From: Fibrobacter sp.
Lineage (GTDB): Bacteria; Fibrobacterota; Fibrobacteria; Fibrobacterales; Fibrobacteraceae
Direction of reading: 5' to 3'
Length of the DNA: 64,000 bases
Assembly (NCBI GenBank): GCA_017526585.1
Contig: JAFXRC010000059.1
Span: 1-64,000, forward strand
The translations under genes and the position numbers were made by a program. The notes under the pieces are model-generated. The model did not search any database, was not told the DNA's origin, and worked only from the letters and a program-made list of their open reading frames with translations. Shown one piece after another: positions 26,201-34,051 of this stretch. The stretch's first letter is position 1. The number at the start of each line of letters is the position of its first letter.

Positions 26201-27867
26201 CCTATAGAAGTATTGTAGCGCACATACAGATTAAAGCAGTATGCTCTACCCGCCATTGCACCGACTCCACTCATCGTTTTCACCGTCGATGCTGCAATTT
26301 TGATATTGCCTTCGGCATGGTTTCCACGGAGTTCTACGGTATAATTTGGATTGTCAACACGGCCCACAACATAGGCTGCATGAACACTGTACATCTTAGA
26401 AGCCGTTGCCGTAATCACATTCGGATTCTTTCCCGGATTCACCGGTTTGACAGTCGAATTGCGAATGGCAAAAGTGCTATTAGTGGCGTTGACCGTGGCA
26501 TAGCCCACAATTCCACCCACTGCAAGTGCCGTGTCAGACGAACTGATATCCACCGCGACATCATTTTCATTTATAGTGAAATCCGCAACAGCGTCGTTTC
26601 CACCACCCAGTCCCGTATAGACACCAACCACACCGCCAAGACGAGAACCTACAGAACCCTCCGTCTTTGTATTCTTGATGGTGGTCTCAACCTTGTTTTT
26701 CAAAAGCTGTACGCTACCATTTCTCCAGGACAAAGCTCCGACAAGTCCACCCAGGTAACGATTCTGGTTTGCTCCGCTGTAGTCTCCCGACTTGAAAGTC
26801 ACATCTGCATTCGCCACTTCAAAAATGGACTCTTGGGTAATGCTATACGGTGATACTGAGCCAATCAACCCGCCTACCGAGGAACCGGTCAATTCCGCAG
26901 ATACGGTACAGCCTTCAAGAGAAAAACTCGTCGAGCCATCCATACTTACGCTTGCAAAGCCGATAATTCCTCCGACATAGGACGCGCCGATATAACTTGC
27001 ATTATTTCTCTGCATGATTTGCGCAACGGAATCCGGAACGACCAGTTTCGACACCGAGATATTGGAAATGTTCGTTTGTCCATACAAATTGGCGACCACG
27101 CCGCCTCTGTAAGAAACTTTGTCGTAAAAATGCCACACCTGCGGACCAGCGCTTTCTTCATTCAGAGCCAGAAGGACGTCGTCCACCCGTACATCCGAGA
27201 ACCTTGAATTACCATTCGCAGCATACGCTACAGCGGCGCTATTCCAACCGTACACCTTGGCATTCGAAACGGACACATTGTCAAACGAAGTATTGTTTGC
27301 TTCATTCACAACTACAGCCGCATTAAGAACCGTTTGGGGATCGTCCATTTTCGCTACGACATAGGCGTTTTCAAAATTTAGATTCTTTATAGTAGCGGCC
27401 TTCAATGTTCCAAAGAAAGAAGCATGAGCTCCCTCAGCGATATAGCAGAAGTTCTTAATGGTATGGTCATCACCATCAACAACAAAAGGCTTATTACTAT
27501 TATTCGAATTATCAATCGAAACGAGATCTATCGGAGTAAACGGCTCTTCGCACGCGACTTTCTTTTTTGAATAGCCACCCAAGTCAATGTCGGTATCGAA
27601 CTTAACGCGAATCGACCAGGTGTTCGGATCACTCTCGGAAGCCCCAACATAGCTCATGAACCCGGACGCAAAATCGTTCCAGGTCGAACTAACCGTATAG
27701 CCGTCGGTCGATTCACCCTGTGCAAACTGCTTTATGGAGCAGTCAAGGGTGTAGTCATTATAATCCATCGGGGCTTCGCACCTATACCCGATAGGTTTAA
27801 TTTCGGCTAAAACAGTCCCCGCCAAAAGCAGGACCGTAGCAATAAGAATTTCAGTTGTTCTCTTCAT
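23248..27867 (-). CDS. Giant secreted surface protein with GLUG repeats and C-terminal sorting-type domain
   Basis: 1539 residues from ATG 27867 (nine bases inside the longest frame, where a signal peptide begins MKRTTEILIATVLLLAG, cut after VLA). Residues ~100-600 contain repeated 'GGxxGxxxxxxx' GLUG-type segments (VGGLIGSVSPYS, LGGLVGALSW, LGGVVGVYTG, VGGIVGYATV), predicting a beta-solenoid. The central region has a GWAFNADTND-like InlB/Listeria-type repeat. The last ~500 residues (WQMLSLSDVAI..., SGWNMVANPYGW, GPYEAVWLY, DSWNVLGVG) end in an Ig-like GLYLLRVRVG...KVAIS domain of the kind that directs secretion and anchoring in the FCB group. A paralogue lies directly upstream. It may be an adhesin; no catalytic motif is visible. 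Confidence 0.8.
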   Translation of the reverse strand: MKRTTEILIATVLLLAGTVLAEIKPIGYRCEAPMDYNDYTLDCSIKQFAQGESTDGYTVSSTWNDFASGFMSYVGASESDPNTWSIRVKFDTDIDLGGYSKKKVACEEPFTPIDLVSIDNSNNSNKPFVVDGDDHTIKNFCYIAEGAHASFFGTLKAATIKNLNFENAYVVAKMDDPQTVLNAAVVVNEANNTSFDNVSVSNAKVYGWNSAAVAYAANGNSRFSDVRVDDVLLALNEESAGPQVWHFYDKVSYRGGVVANLYGQTNISNISVSKLVVPDSVAQIMQRNNASYIGASYVGGIIGFASVSMDGSTSFSLEGCTVSAELTGSSVGGLIGSVSPYSITQESIFEVANADVTFKSGDYSGANQNRYLGGLVGALSWRNGSVQLLKNKVETTIKNTKTEGSVGSRLGGVVGVYTGLGGGNDAVADFTINENDVAVDISSSDTALAVGGIVGYATVNATNSTFAIRNSTVKPVNPGKNPNVITATASKMYSVHAAYVVGRVDNPNYTVELRGNHAEGNIKIAASTVKTMSGVGAMAGRAYCFNLYVRYNTSIGDLSVTIANETAGTDSDFFHVGYEVGEARAKNDTAWFCIEGNYHYGFSDVNAGLAVGWIGVVNTVYVKPELWKIQTGGYYRIWNNYRNAVKTKSASLAADGSLEIDGSGAIYVEKEDAWIYDGVLDDAEMRTRLFTYVLNGTSSSGEECGENGSVCWENEPDSLPKASTYRTVYKVTIVLNDVYDKLTDADKKSVKKYLYESENGSYLTYYTDRYLMLEREHVKQVYGLSVVHGLFEENAAAGPDLSEGNDVNLYNFSTMHDAYLRAAEIPYENVHLDVNTTETEVFYGVDSEVPDSLVVPNGNRPVFLPSQIYTAEACVMGWAFNADTNDYKYHVNNPGSYLYPDINAEKTLYAVWMNAETCLGRYVRVRLGEFENGTIAVDEYRDGTKAYTHHFAKDSTMLLPWDNPEGVAMRLLAEPDSGYGLDSLVIVNVMKDVDPQHMSNSINDGSVERYVLQEGDSLPDGLLNATLTAYFSEAKDEKGPDKTPDDGDSTKVVEDTLRLVRHDFAQSGNAVRFIVETNKFKVDRAAQLKVVLMDAQGVVLDEYELAKKIKETPYRKTWTEYPLQSGSYVARVMLFDKKDTIPFDTAFTVGSEIAASGWQMLSLSDVAIDSIVWDDDPVFYRWDESAAFGEFWKYQKYTGGEADPQQGFWYSSLEDRPLLLRGDSLRSGKEVVWELDSGWNMVANPYGWDISVLQDTLDMSKWYADRAGYDSVSVLGPYEAVWLYSETGETVRLDAAPQFDPLDVKRDAKAKLQNRENWSLQVSLSDTRGHRDSWNVLGVGTAKERLEPPMGMGDLVNLSIMSGKRALSKSVKSVKAQDEARYEWNLAMSASSDRVGYLRFDGVKALNQMGLKVYVTIDGETAEAKAGDSLKVMLKAAGSTATVRVTAAAVHTVAAKVENLRFVRVPGALQVGFDVDDALAGAGYQVQLVGVNGAVAASAQGKSAAGSNTLALKAPKPGLYLLRVRVGIEQATRKVAISR

Positions 27868-27938
27868 ATACACCATTCCACTTTACAAGTAAATAATAAT
27901 ATTTTATAAGGTAAAGCAGACGTTTACATCAAAAAAAA

Positions 27939-27963
27939 GGCGAAAACCAGGTTCGCCTTTTGA
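27939..27963 (-). terminator. Terminator after the larger surface-protein gene
   Basis: AAGGCGAAAACCAGGTTCGCCTT hairpin, followed by T8 on the minus strand, 34 bp past the stop at 27997. Confidence 0.7.
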
Positions 27964-27996
27964 GTTTGCTCACATATTCGCGTAAAAAGTTGTGCG

Positions 27997-30900
27997 CTAC
28001 CTCACAAAAACCTTGCCCGTCATGCCCTGAGAGCCCACCCTGATTTTCACAAAGTAGATTCCGGAGGTCGGTACGGTCGCCGCAAATAGGTTCGTTCCCG
28101 CCGTGGCATTAAAGCGACCAGAAGCCACCTGCTTGCCATCGATGCCAACAACGGCGTAGCTTGCGTTTGCACCCGCCACAGATTCAGGGGCATCGAAGCT
28201 CACCTGCACCTGGTCGCCACACTGCACAGAACGCAGGCCACGAAGCTTGTTCGATGCAACCACCGCATTCGATGCGCCCACAACGACATCTATCCGCTTC
28301 GCGGTCTTTGCGAGTGCCACGCGGACAGGAGTTCCATCCTGAACTTCGGTCGTGTTCCCGTCGGCAGTGACAAACAGCTTGAGTCCCTGTTTGCGCAAGT
28401 CGGCGACTCCATCAAAGGAAAGCAAACCGTCGCGTGCAGAACTTGCAGATGCTTCGAGCGACCAGCTGTATTCATCGGCAATCGCCTTGATGCTCTTTGC
28501 CAAGGACACTCCCTTCTTGCCGTCTGCACCTTGTTCGCGGATAGCGAGCGACACCCTGTCGCCCATGCCTGCAGGCGGCTCTTCGAGATTTTCCTCGGAG
28601 CCTGCGCCAAGGACATTCCAGGAATCCTTTTTGCCGTATTCGTCGGCAAGGGTTGCCACCAAGGAGAAGCTCCCGTGTGCATTGCCAGCCTTGCGCAGAG
28701 CCTTCTTCTGCGGGGGTGCACCACGGTCAGATTCCGTCATGTTAATTTCGAATACCGGTGCCGCAGAAACGCGCCAGGTCGTTGCGTGCGAAACCTTCAC
28801 CCACACGGCCTCGTAGGGGCCAATAACCGTCGGGATTTCGTATTCCGAATTAGCCGGGTTCCAGCGCCAGAAAGCCACCTTGCTGCCGTCATCGGTTTTG
28901 CCCTTGGTCAAGTCCACATACCATCCGTAGGGGTTCGCCATCAGGTTCCAGCCGCTGTAAAGGCTGTCGAGTTCCCAGACGATTTCAGAATCCTTCGAGC
29001 CGGTCCCTTCGCGAAGCACCAGCGGAGTTCCCGCCGTCGTGCCGTACCAGAATCCGCGAGTTGAATCCACGTCGCCGCCGTTAAAGGCGCGGTATTGCCA
29101 GTAGTCGCCAATCGGGTTCTCTTCGTCCCACCAGTAGAAGCTCACATCGTCGTCGCGCTTCATCACCGACTTGTCCAGTGCCGAAAGCGAAATCATCTGC
29201 CAGCTTTCTGCGCGAACCGTGATTTCGGATTTCACCTCGAACTTGTCGTTGAATTTTGCCGTGTGCACCTGGTCGTCCAGCACGAGTTCCACCGTGAATT
29301 TTCCATTCGGCGCCGGCACCATTTCCCATACGCCGCCCTTCACGACCTCTTCAGGGATATCCTCGTCGGCAATAGTTCCGTGCTCGCCCACCACCTTCAC
29401 ATGTGCGACGGTCGCAGAGTTTGCATTCTTTGCCTTGAAGGTCAGCCGCACCGCATTGCCCGCCACATCGATTTTTGCATCGGCAAGTTCAAGCTCGCGT
29501 TCACTGCTAGAACTTTCAGGCAGATTTTCCTTGCTACTAGACGATTCCGGAGCCGCTTCGGAGCTGCTGGAAACCGTTTCGGAACTCGACGAAATCGACG
29601 AACTAGAAGCGACCTCCGAGCTAGACGATTCCGGGATGCGCTCGTAGCGGGCCATGACTTCGGTGCTCTTCGTAATGGCGTCGAAGTTGCGGTCCCATTC
29701 CACAAACACGTAGCCTTCAAGTTCAGGAGCAGCGGGCGCCACCGCGGCGGCACCATAGTCCACCCACAGCGTATCGCCAATCATTTCATCCGCGGTTTTC
29801 CAGAAGGTTACCGGATACTTGACCTTCACAGAATCGAAGACAGCCTTGTATTCAGCATCACCAGTGACCGGCACAATAGCGGGGTCCCAACCGACAAATT
29901 CATAGACATATTCGGCCGTAGCCGGGCGGGTAACGCCAGTCAATTCAGGCGGCATCACGCCATAGGCAAGGGAATCCTGATACTTGACCGTTCCGTCGTA
30001 ATCCAGATACGAAATGCTGAACCTTATCGCCTCATAGACGGCGTTAATTTTCAGGTTCTTCTTGACTTCGAGATACGAAGAGTCGCTCCAGCCCGTAAAT
30101 GTGTAGCCCGTCCGTTCCGGGACTTCGGGGGGTGTCACGTTTGTCGCATATTGGACAACAAGGGAATCGCCCAGCCGCACCCCAGCGTAGTCGAAGAACT
30201 CAACGCCATAGTAGTTAATGTCATAGATTGCCTTCACCGTCAAGTCCGAAGTGATCTTATCGAACGGCTTGTCCCACTGGTCATTGAACGTGTAGCCTTC
30301 TACGACGGGCATATCTCTTTTCTGGGGTGCCGTCGCGGCAGAATTTTCCATAACCGTCTGCTGGTCGATGGTATTGCCGTCCATATCGACAAAGGTCACC
30401 ACAAAGGTCGTCGCATCGGGTTCTATCGGCTTGTTGATTTCGTTATCGGCAAAAATCGGCAGGTCGTTATTTTCATCCTTCTTGTAGCTCCAGCCTTCTG
30501 CGAGGGGCGTAACATTCTTATTCATGAATCCCGCAAACTTGGAAGTCTTCATGACCGAGGCAACTTCGGTGCCGTTATGATTTTCTGAAAGGCTCTTCGC
30601 CGCGCCATTTCTAACAACATAATGAATATTGTCATTAGCGTCCCAGGTATCCGTCAGGTCCGTTCCATTGCTAATCAAGCCAAACGGAGCCACCGTCAAG
30701 TCGTTTTCACCATAGTGGTAGTTCGACAGTATCTTGAAATCGCCATTCCACATGGCGCTGCCCAGAAGATAGCCCACCTTTTTCTGCTTCGCCGTTGCAG
30801 AAACATCGATGTCACCCACCATAAAGGAAGTTTTCAAGGTAAAGACCTTTTCAAACGAATGCGTCGAACCGACGAGACCGCCGACCACGAGGGTATCCCC

Positions 30901-32919
30901 AGAGTACGCTCCGGAAACATTGATGCCACCCGACACACCGACATGCTCTATTACGGTAATTTCATTGCAAATACCGCACACGCCACCAATCTTTGCAGTC
31001 TGCACATTGCCGGCGACGGCACCTGCCGTCACAGCCTTGTAGTTAATCAAATCATCGCTATTGACAAGGACGTTCTTGAAATGCACGGACTTTCCACCAT
31101 AGTCCTGCGGGAATCCACCCACAATACCACCGACAGCGACACTATTCAAGCTGTCTTCGACCGTAATCGTTCCACCGTAGCTCAGGTTCGACAAGATGTC
31201 GGTCTTGATGGTTGCCACCTGCATATACCCGATTAGACCACCCACGTAGAGACTGTCGCGCGCATAAGATCCGTTTGACACCTTGTCTCCATCGACCGAC
31301 GTCTTTACACGCGCCTGGATATCAATCGTAGACGAAACTCCCACGAAGCCCTTGTTCTTCGCCTGCGCCAAGCATACATGTCCTGCGACACCGCCCAGAT
31401 ACGCATCCGCATGGAGCCCTTCGACAGCCTTACCCGATGCGGACAATCCAATGGAACCCGTCGATGTCACATCCGTGATGCTGAAGAAATCCTTGTCGCT
31501 GTCGCTTCCGCTACCACAAGAACTACCGTAACCCAGAATGCCGCCCGCATAGTAGTTATAAGAACCGGGAACCTTCAGGGAATCTTTCACATCCACATTG
31601 GCAGAACTGTTCATGATCTTGACAGACATTCCCGCCACCGCAGAATCAAGACCAATCAGGCCGCCCACTGCAATGACATTGGACGAAGATGCATCGAAGA
31701 TTTGTCCATCGAAGCGACCATCCACCAGCGTATAATCGCCAGCCTTTGGCGAACCGTTTTCACTGTAGACGAGCCTTGCACCAAAGAGGCCACCCATCGC
31801 CGAGCCACCCGAAATTTTAGAGGGAATAGACTCTTCGGGCTTGACCTTCGTATAGACATACAAGCTAGTATCAGATTCACCGGTCGTGCTGAATAGACCC
31901 GCAATGCCGCCTAGCGCAGACTTGTTCCCCGCCGCTAAGTCGTGCACATCGACCTTCACGGAATCGTACTTAAAGGTCGGATCTTCGTGTTCGGAACGGT
32001 AAGCTACACCCGCGATGCCACCCAGGAACACCTTGTAATCGGAAACGGAATCCATCACGGCAGAACCGGCGTAACCCTCGGTAATCGTCACCGTGTTCGA
32101 TATATAAATGTCGTCGTTACCGGTAATATTTGCAATCGTCGAATTCTTCACAAAACCTGCAAGACCGCCTGCGAACGGAGCCCGAATGGAATCGTTTGCA
32201 AGTTCAATGTTTTCGACCGTCGCAAGGGTCACGATACCCACCAGGGCGCCCACCGGGTAGTAGTCCTTACCGTCGGTGCTTTCGCCATCGATATAGATGC
32301 GAACCCCGTCTATCTTGATGTTTTGCACGGAGACATTGGCGAACCTTTCAAAAAGCGCGACCGGTTTGGTCATGGTAGACGCAACATAGCAGAGGTGCCT
32401 CACCGTAAAACCGTTACCGTCAAACGAGGTGGAATCCATCATCGGGAGGGGTTCGTGGTTCACATCGCAGGCACCCGCCTTGGTCGTAGACGAAAATTCA
32501 CCCAGGTCGATATCGGAACCCAGTTTCATCGGGACACCCTTCATATCCTTGCCATCAATCCACGACTTTTGGAGCATTTTAGAGAGGTTTTGGATGGAGT
32601 CTTTCACAGAAGCAACACACTTTCCTGAAGACATGAAGGTCGTCATTCCACCACCCCACATGCCGATGTTCCAGCCCGAGTTATAGCCGATATCACCCTT
32701 TCCGTTGCTGGTATAATTCACATTGTTGTAGGAGAGTTTCCAAGAAGCATCGGAACAGGCGACATCTCCCTGGCTCAGGACCATGGTGGTCGAGGATTGA
32801 TTAAAGCCCCCGTTTTGAACGATCGTAATCAGGTTATAATATCCCGTTCCATTGACGGCAAAAGCCATGCTGCTAAACAACAGCACAGCAAACAAGCACA
32901 AACCTAATTTTGCCTTCAT
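27997..32919 (-). CDS. Giant secreted surface protein with GLUG and InlB-type repeats and Ser-rich linker
   Basis: 1640 residues from ATG 32919 (GAGGG five bases upstream); the longer frame to 33030 would put 37 residues before the signal peptide MKAKLGLCLFAVLLFSSMAFA. At least a dozen GLUG-type segments (VGGLIGLDSAVAG, AGGILGYGSS, VGGLIGYMQV, VGGLVGSTHS) fill the first half. Four InlB B-repeat-like units follow (FVDMDGNTIDQQ...GYTFNDQW; VEFFDYAGV...TFTGWSD; ISYLDYDGT; VTFWKTADE...). A linker rich in Ser and Glu (ESSSSEVASSSSISSSSE) then leads to a ~480-residue C-terminal region very similar to that of the downstream gene, ending GIYFVKIRVG...GKVFVR. Probably surface exposed and adhesive. Confidence 0.82.
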   Translation of the reverse strand: MKAKLGLCLFAVLLFSSMAFAVNGTGYYNLITIVQNGGFNQSSTTMVLSQGDVACSDASWKLSYNNVNYTSNGKGDIGYNSGWNIGMWGGGMTTFMSSGKCVASVKDSIQNLSKMLQKSWIDGKDMKGVPMKLGSDIDLGEFSSTTKAGACDVNHEPLPMMDSTSFDGNGFTVRHLCYVASTMTKPVALFERFANVSVQNIKIDGVRIYIDGESTDGKDYYPVGALVGIVTLATVENIELANDSIRAPFAGGLAGFVKNSTIANITGNDDIYISNTVTITEGYAGSAVMDSVSDYKVFLGGIAGVAYRSEHEDPTFKYDSVKVDVHDLAAGNKSALGGIAGLFSTTGESDTSLYVYTKVKPEESIPSKISGGSAMGGLFGARLVYSENGSPKAGDYTLVDGRFDGQIFDASSSNVIAVGGLIGLDSAVAGMSVKIMNSSANVDVKDSLKVPGSYNYYAGGILGYGSSCGSGSDSDKDFFSITDVTSTGSIGLSASGKAVEGLHADAYLGGVAGHVCLAQAKNKGFVGVSSTIDIQARVKTSVDGDKVSNGSYARDSLYVGGLIGYMQVATIKTDILSNLSYGGTITVEDSLNSVAVGGIVGGFPQDYGGKSVHFKNVLVNSDDLINYKAVTAGAVAGNVQTAKIGGVCGICNEITVIEHVGVSGGINVSGAYSGDTLVVGGLVGSTHSFEKVFTLKTSFMVGDIDVSATAKQKKVGYLLGSAMWNGDFKILSNYHYGENDLTVAPFGLISNGTDLTDTWDANDNIHYVVRNGAAKSLSENHNGTEVASVMKTSKFAGFMNKNVTPLAEGWSYKKDENNDLPIFADNEINKPIEPDATTFVVTFVDMDGNTIDQQTVMENSAATAPQKRDMPVVEGYTFNDQWDKPFDKITSDLTVKAIYDINYYGVEFFDYAGVRLGDSLVVQYATNVTPPEVPERTGYTFTGWSDSSYLEVKKNLKINAVYEAIRFSISYLDYDGTVKYQDSLAYGVMPPELTGVTRPATAEYVYEFVGWDPAIVPVTGDAEYKAVFDSVKVKYPVTFWKTADEMIGDTLWVDYGAAAVAPAAPELEGYVFVEWDRNFDAITKSTEVMARYERIPESSSSEVASSSSISSSSETVSSSSEAAPESSSSKENLPESSSSERELELADAKIDVAGNAVRLTFKAKNANSATVAHVKVVGEHGTIADEDIPEEVVKGGVWEMVPAPNGKFTVELVLDDQVHTAKFNDKFEVKSEITVRAESWQMISLSALDKSVMKRDDDVSFYWWDEENPIGDYWQYRAFNGGDVDSTRGFWYGTTAGTPLVLREGTGSKDSEIVWELDSLYSGWNLMANPYGWYVDLTKGKTDDGSKVAFWRWNPANSEYEIPTVIGPYEAVWVKVSHATTWRVSAAPVFEINMTESDRGAPPQKKALRKAGNAHGSFSLVATLADEYGKKDSWNVLGAGSEENLEEPPAGMGDRVSLAIREQGADGKKGVSLAKSIKAIADEYSWSLEASASSARDGLLSFDGVADLRKQGLKLFVTADGNTTEVQDGTPVRVALAKTAKRIDVVVGASNAVVASNKLRGLRSVQCGDQVQVSFDAPESVAGANASYAVVGIDGKQVASGRFNATAGTNLFAATVPTSGIYFVKIRVGSQGMTGKVFVR

Positions 32920-33081
32920 AAAACCCTCTATACGTTCTCTTCTAAAAATATGTAAATTTTTCAAAAAAAGGACACCCCCGTCCCTAAAATCGTTGACACT
33001 GTGATATGGAACAACCCAGGGGATAGGCAAAATAGGGCAATTTTGCTATTTTTGGGCAAAAATCAATACAAGGAGCTTGGA

Positions 33082-33870
33082 ATGTTCAAGAAAATCGCAC
33101 TTGCTGCAGCGCTCACTGCAGGCGCCGCATTCGCAACATGGGACTACTATCCGGTTCTGGAAGCCGGCAAGGGTTCCGCAAAGGGAGAACTTTACTACGA
33201 CTGGGACGACGATTGGTCTCAGGCTGGTCTCAAAATCGGTGCACGCTACACGGTGATTCCGAATCTTGAAATTTCTTTGCAGAGCTGGGGTTTCCAGTTC
33301 TGGGGTGAAACCGACTGCAAGGGCTGCGTCAACGGTGGCGACGGCCTTCGCGACCTGGTCCTTGGCGGCCGTTACGAAGTGGCTCCCATGATTACCGCCT
33401 TCCTCGACATCAACCTGCCCATTGGAAACGACGACAATGACGGCGGCGCAACGACGCCTCCCTCCAACGGCGAACTCGCCTTCTACTTCGGCGCCCAGTT
33501 CAGCATGCCCATCAACGAAGTTCCCGGCCTGAAGTTTGGAACAGAAGGCGGACTTGATTGGGGCTTTGAGCACAAAAACTACGAGCGCGGACTCGACCTG
33601 CACTTGGCTGGCGAAATTGGCTACACCATTCCCAACGTGGGCGTGACTCCGTTCGCCGGGTTGCAAATCAAGTACCGTCTCACCGAAAGCGAAGTGGACG
33701 ACAAGATTGGTCAAGACGACGACGGCCACAAGCAAATCAACCTCTGGCTCGGCGCCGACTACTTCGTGATTCCGAATCAGCTCGACATCTGGGCGAAGCT
33801 AATTGTTCGTAGCGGTAAAATCGGCGGCGACGCATCTGGTCTCAGCGCCGGCGCAGAATTCTTCTTCTAA
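33082..33870 (+). CDS. Predicted outer-membrane beta-barrel protein
   Basis: 262 residues from ATG 33082, with AAGGAG six bases upstream; the frame is open from 33001. The signal peptide is MFKKIALAAALTAGAAFA. The rest alternates short amphipathic strands and Gly/Asp turns (GELYYDWDDDWSQAGLKIGA, LAFYFGAQFSM, LHLAGEIGYT, FAGLQIKYRL, INLWLGADYFV) and ends in phenylalanine, the usual C-terminal signature of outer-membrane barrels. About 12 strands would fit. I do not recognise a specific channel family; it may be related to the transporter-like 'phenol degradation MetA' barrels. It is divergently transcribed from the giant surface protein. Confidence 0.65.
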   Translation: MFKKIALAAALTAGAAFATWDYYPVLEAGKGSAKGELYYDWDDDWSQAGLKIGARYTVIPNLEISLQSWGFQFWGETDCKGCVNGGDGLRDLVLGGRYEVAPMITAFLDINLPIGNDDNDGGATTPPSNGELAFYFGAQFSMPINEVPGLKFGTEGGLDWGFEHKNYERGLDLHLAGEIGYTIPNVGVTPFAGLQIKYRLTESEVDDKIGQDDDGHKQINLWLGADYFVIPNQLDIWAKLIVRSGKIGGDASGLSAGAEFFF

Positions 33871-33890
33871 GCTGCTGCACTCGCCTCGCA

Positions 33891-33926
33891 CGTCATTGCG
33901 AGTCCCCAAAGGGGCGAAGCAATCCA
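33891..33926. repeat. Dispersed palindromic repeat, GTCATTGCGAG type
   Basis: CGTCATTGCGAG...GGGGCGAAGCAATCC. Relatives at 48652-48681 and, inside the GSCFA gene, at 56041-56060 and 56119-56140. Confidence 0.6.
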
Positions 33927-33937
33927 TAAAAATTGAG

Positions 33938-33960
33938 CCGCGCTTAGCGCGGCTTTTTTT
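33938..33960 (+). terminator. Terminator of the beta-barrel protein gene
   Basis: GCCGCGC-TTA-GCGCGGC followed by T6. Confidence 0.75.
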
Positions 33961-33976
33961 GTATAGCGAGCAAAGA

Positions 33977-34010
33977 GATCCTTCGACTCGTTTCACTCGC
34001 TCAGGATGAC
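33977..34010. repeat. Dispersed repeat, GATCCTTCGACT...CTCAGGATGAC type
   Basis: Short form of a repeat seen again at 37444-37589 and 58030-58120. It lies between two near-identical terminators. Confidence 0.6.
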
Positions 34011-34020
34011 AGCAGATTGA

Positions 34021-34044
34021 GCCGCGCCTTGCGCGGCTTTTTTT
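34021..34044 (+). terminator. Second copy of the GCCGCGC terminator
   Basis: GCCGCGC-CTT-GCGCGGC followed by T7, almost the same as 33938-33960. The stem would also end minus-strand transcription poorly, as no T-run follows on that strand. Confidence 0.6.
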
Positions 34045-34051
34045 CGTCGGT

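Noticed and set aside
32920..33030. N-terminal extension of the giant surface protein
   Set aside because: The 37 extra residues would precede a clear signal peptide, and a good ribosome-binding site stands before the internal ATG at 32919.
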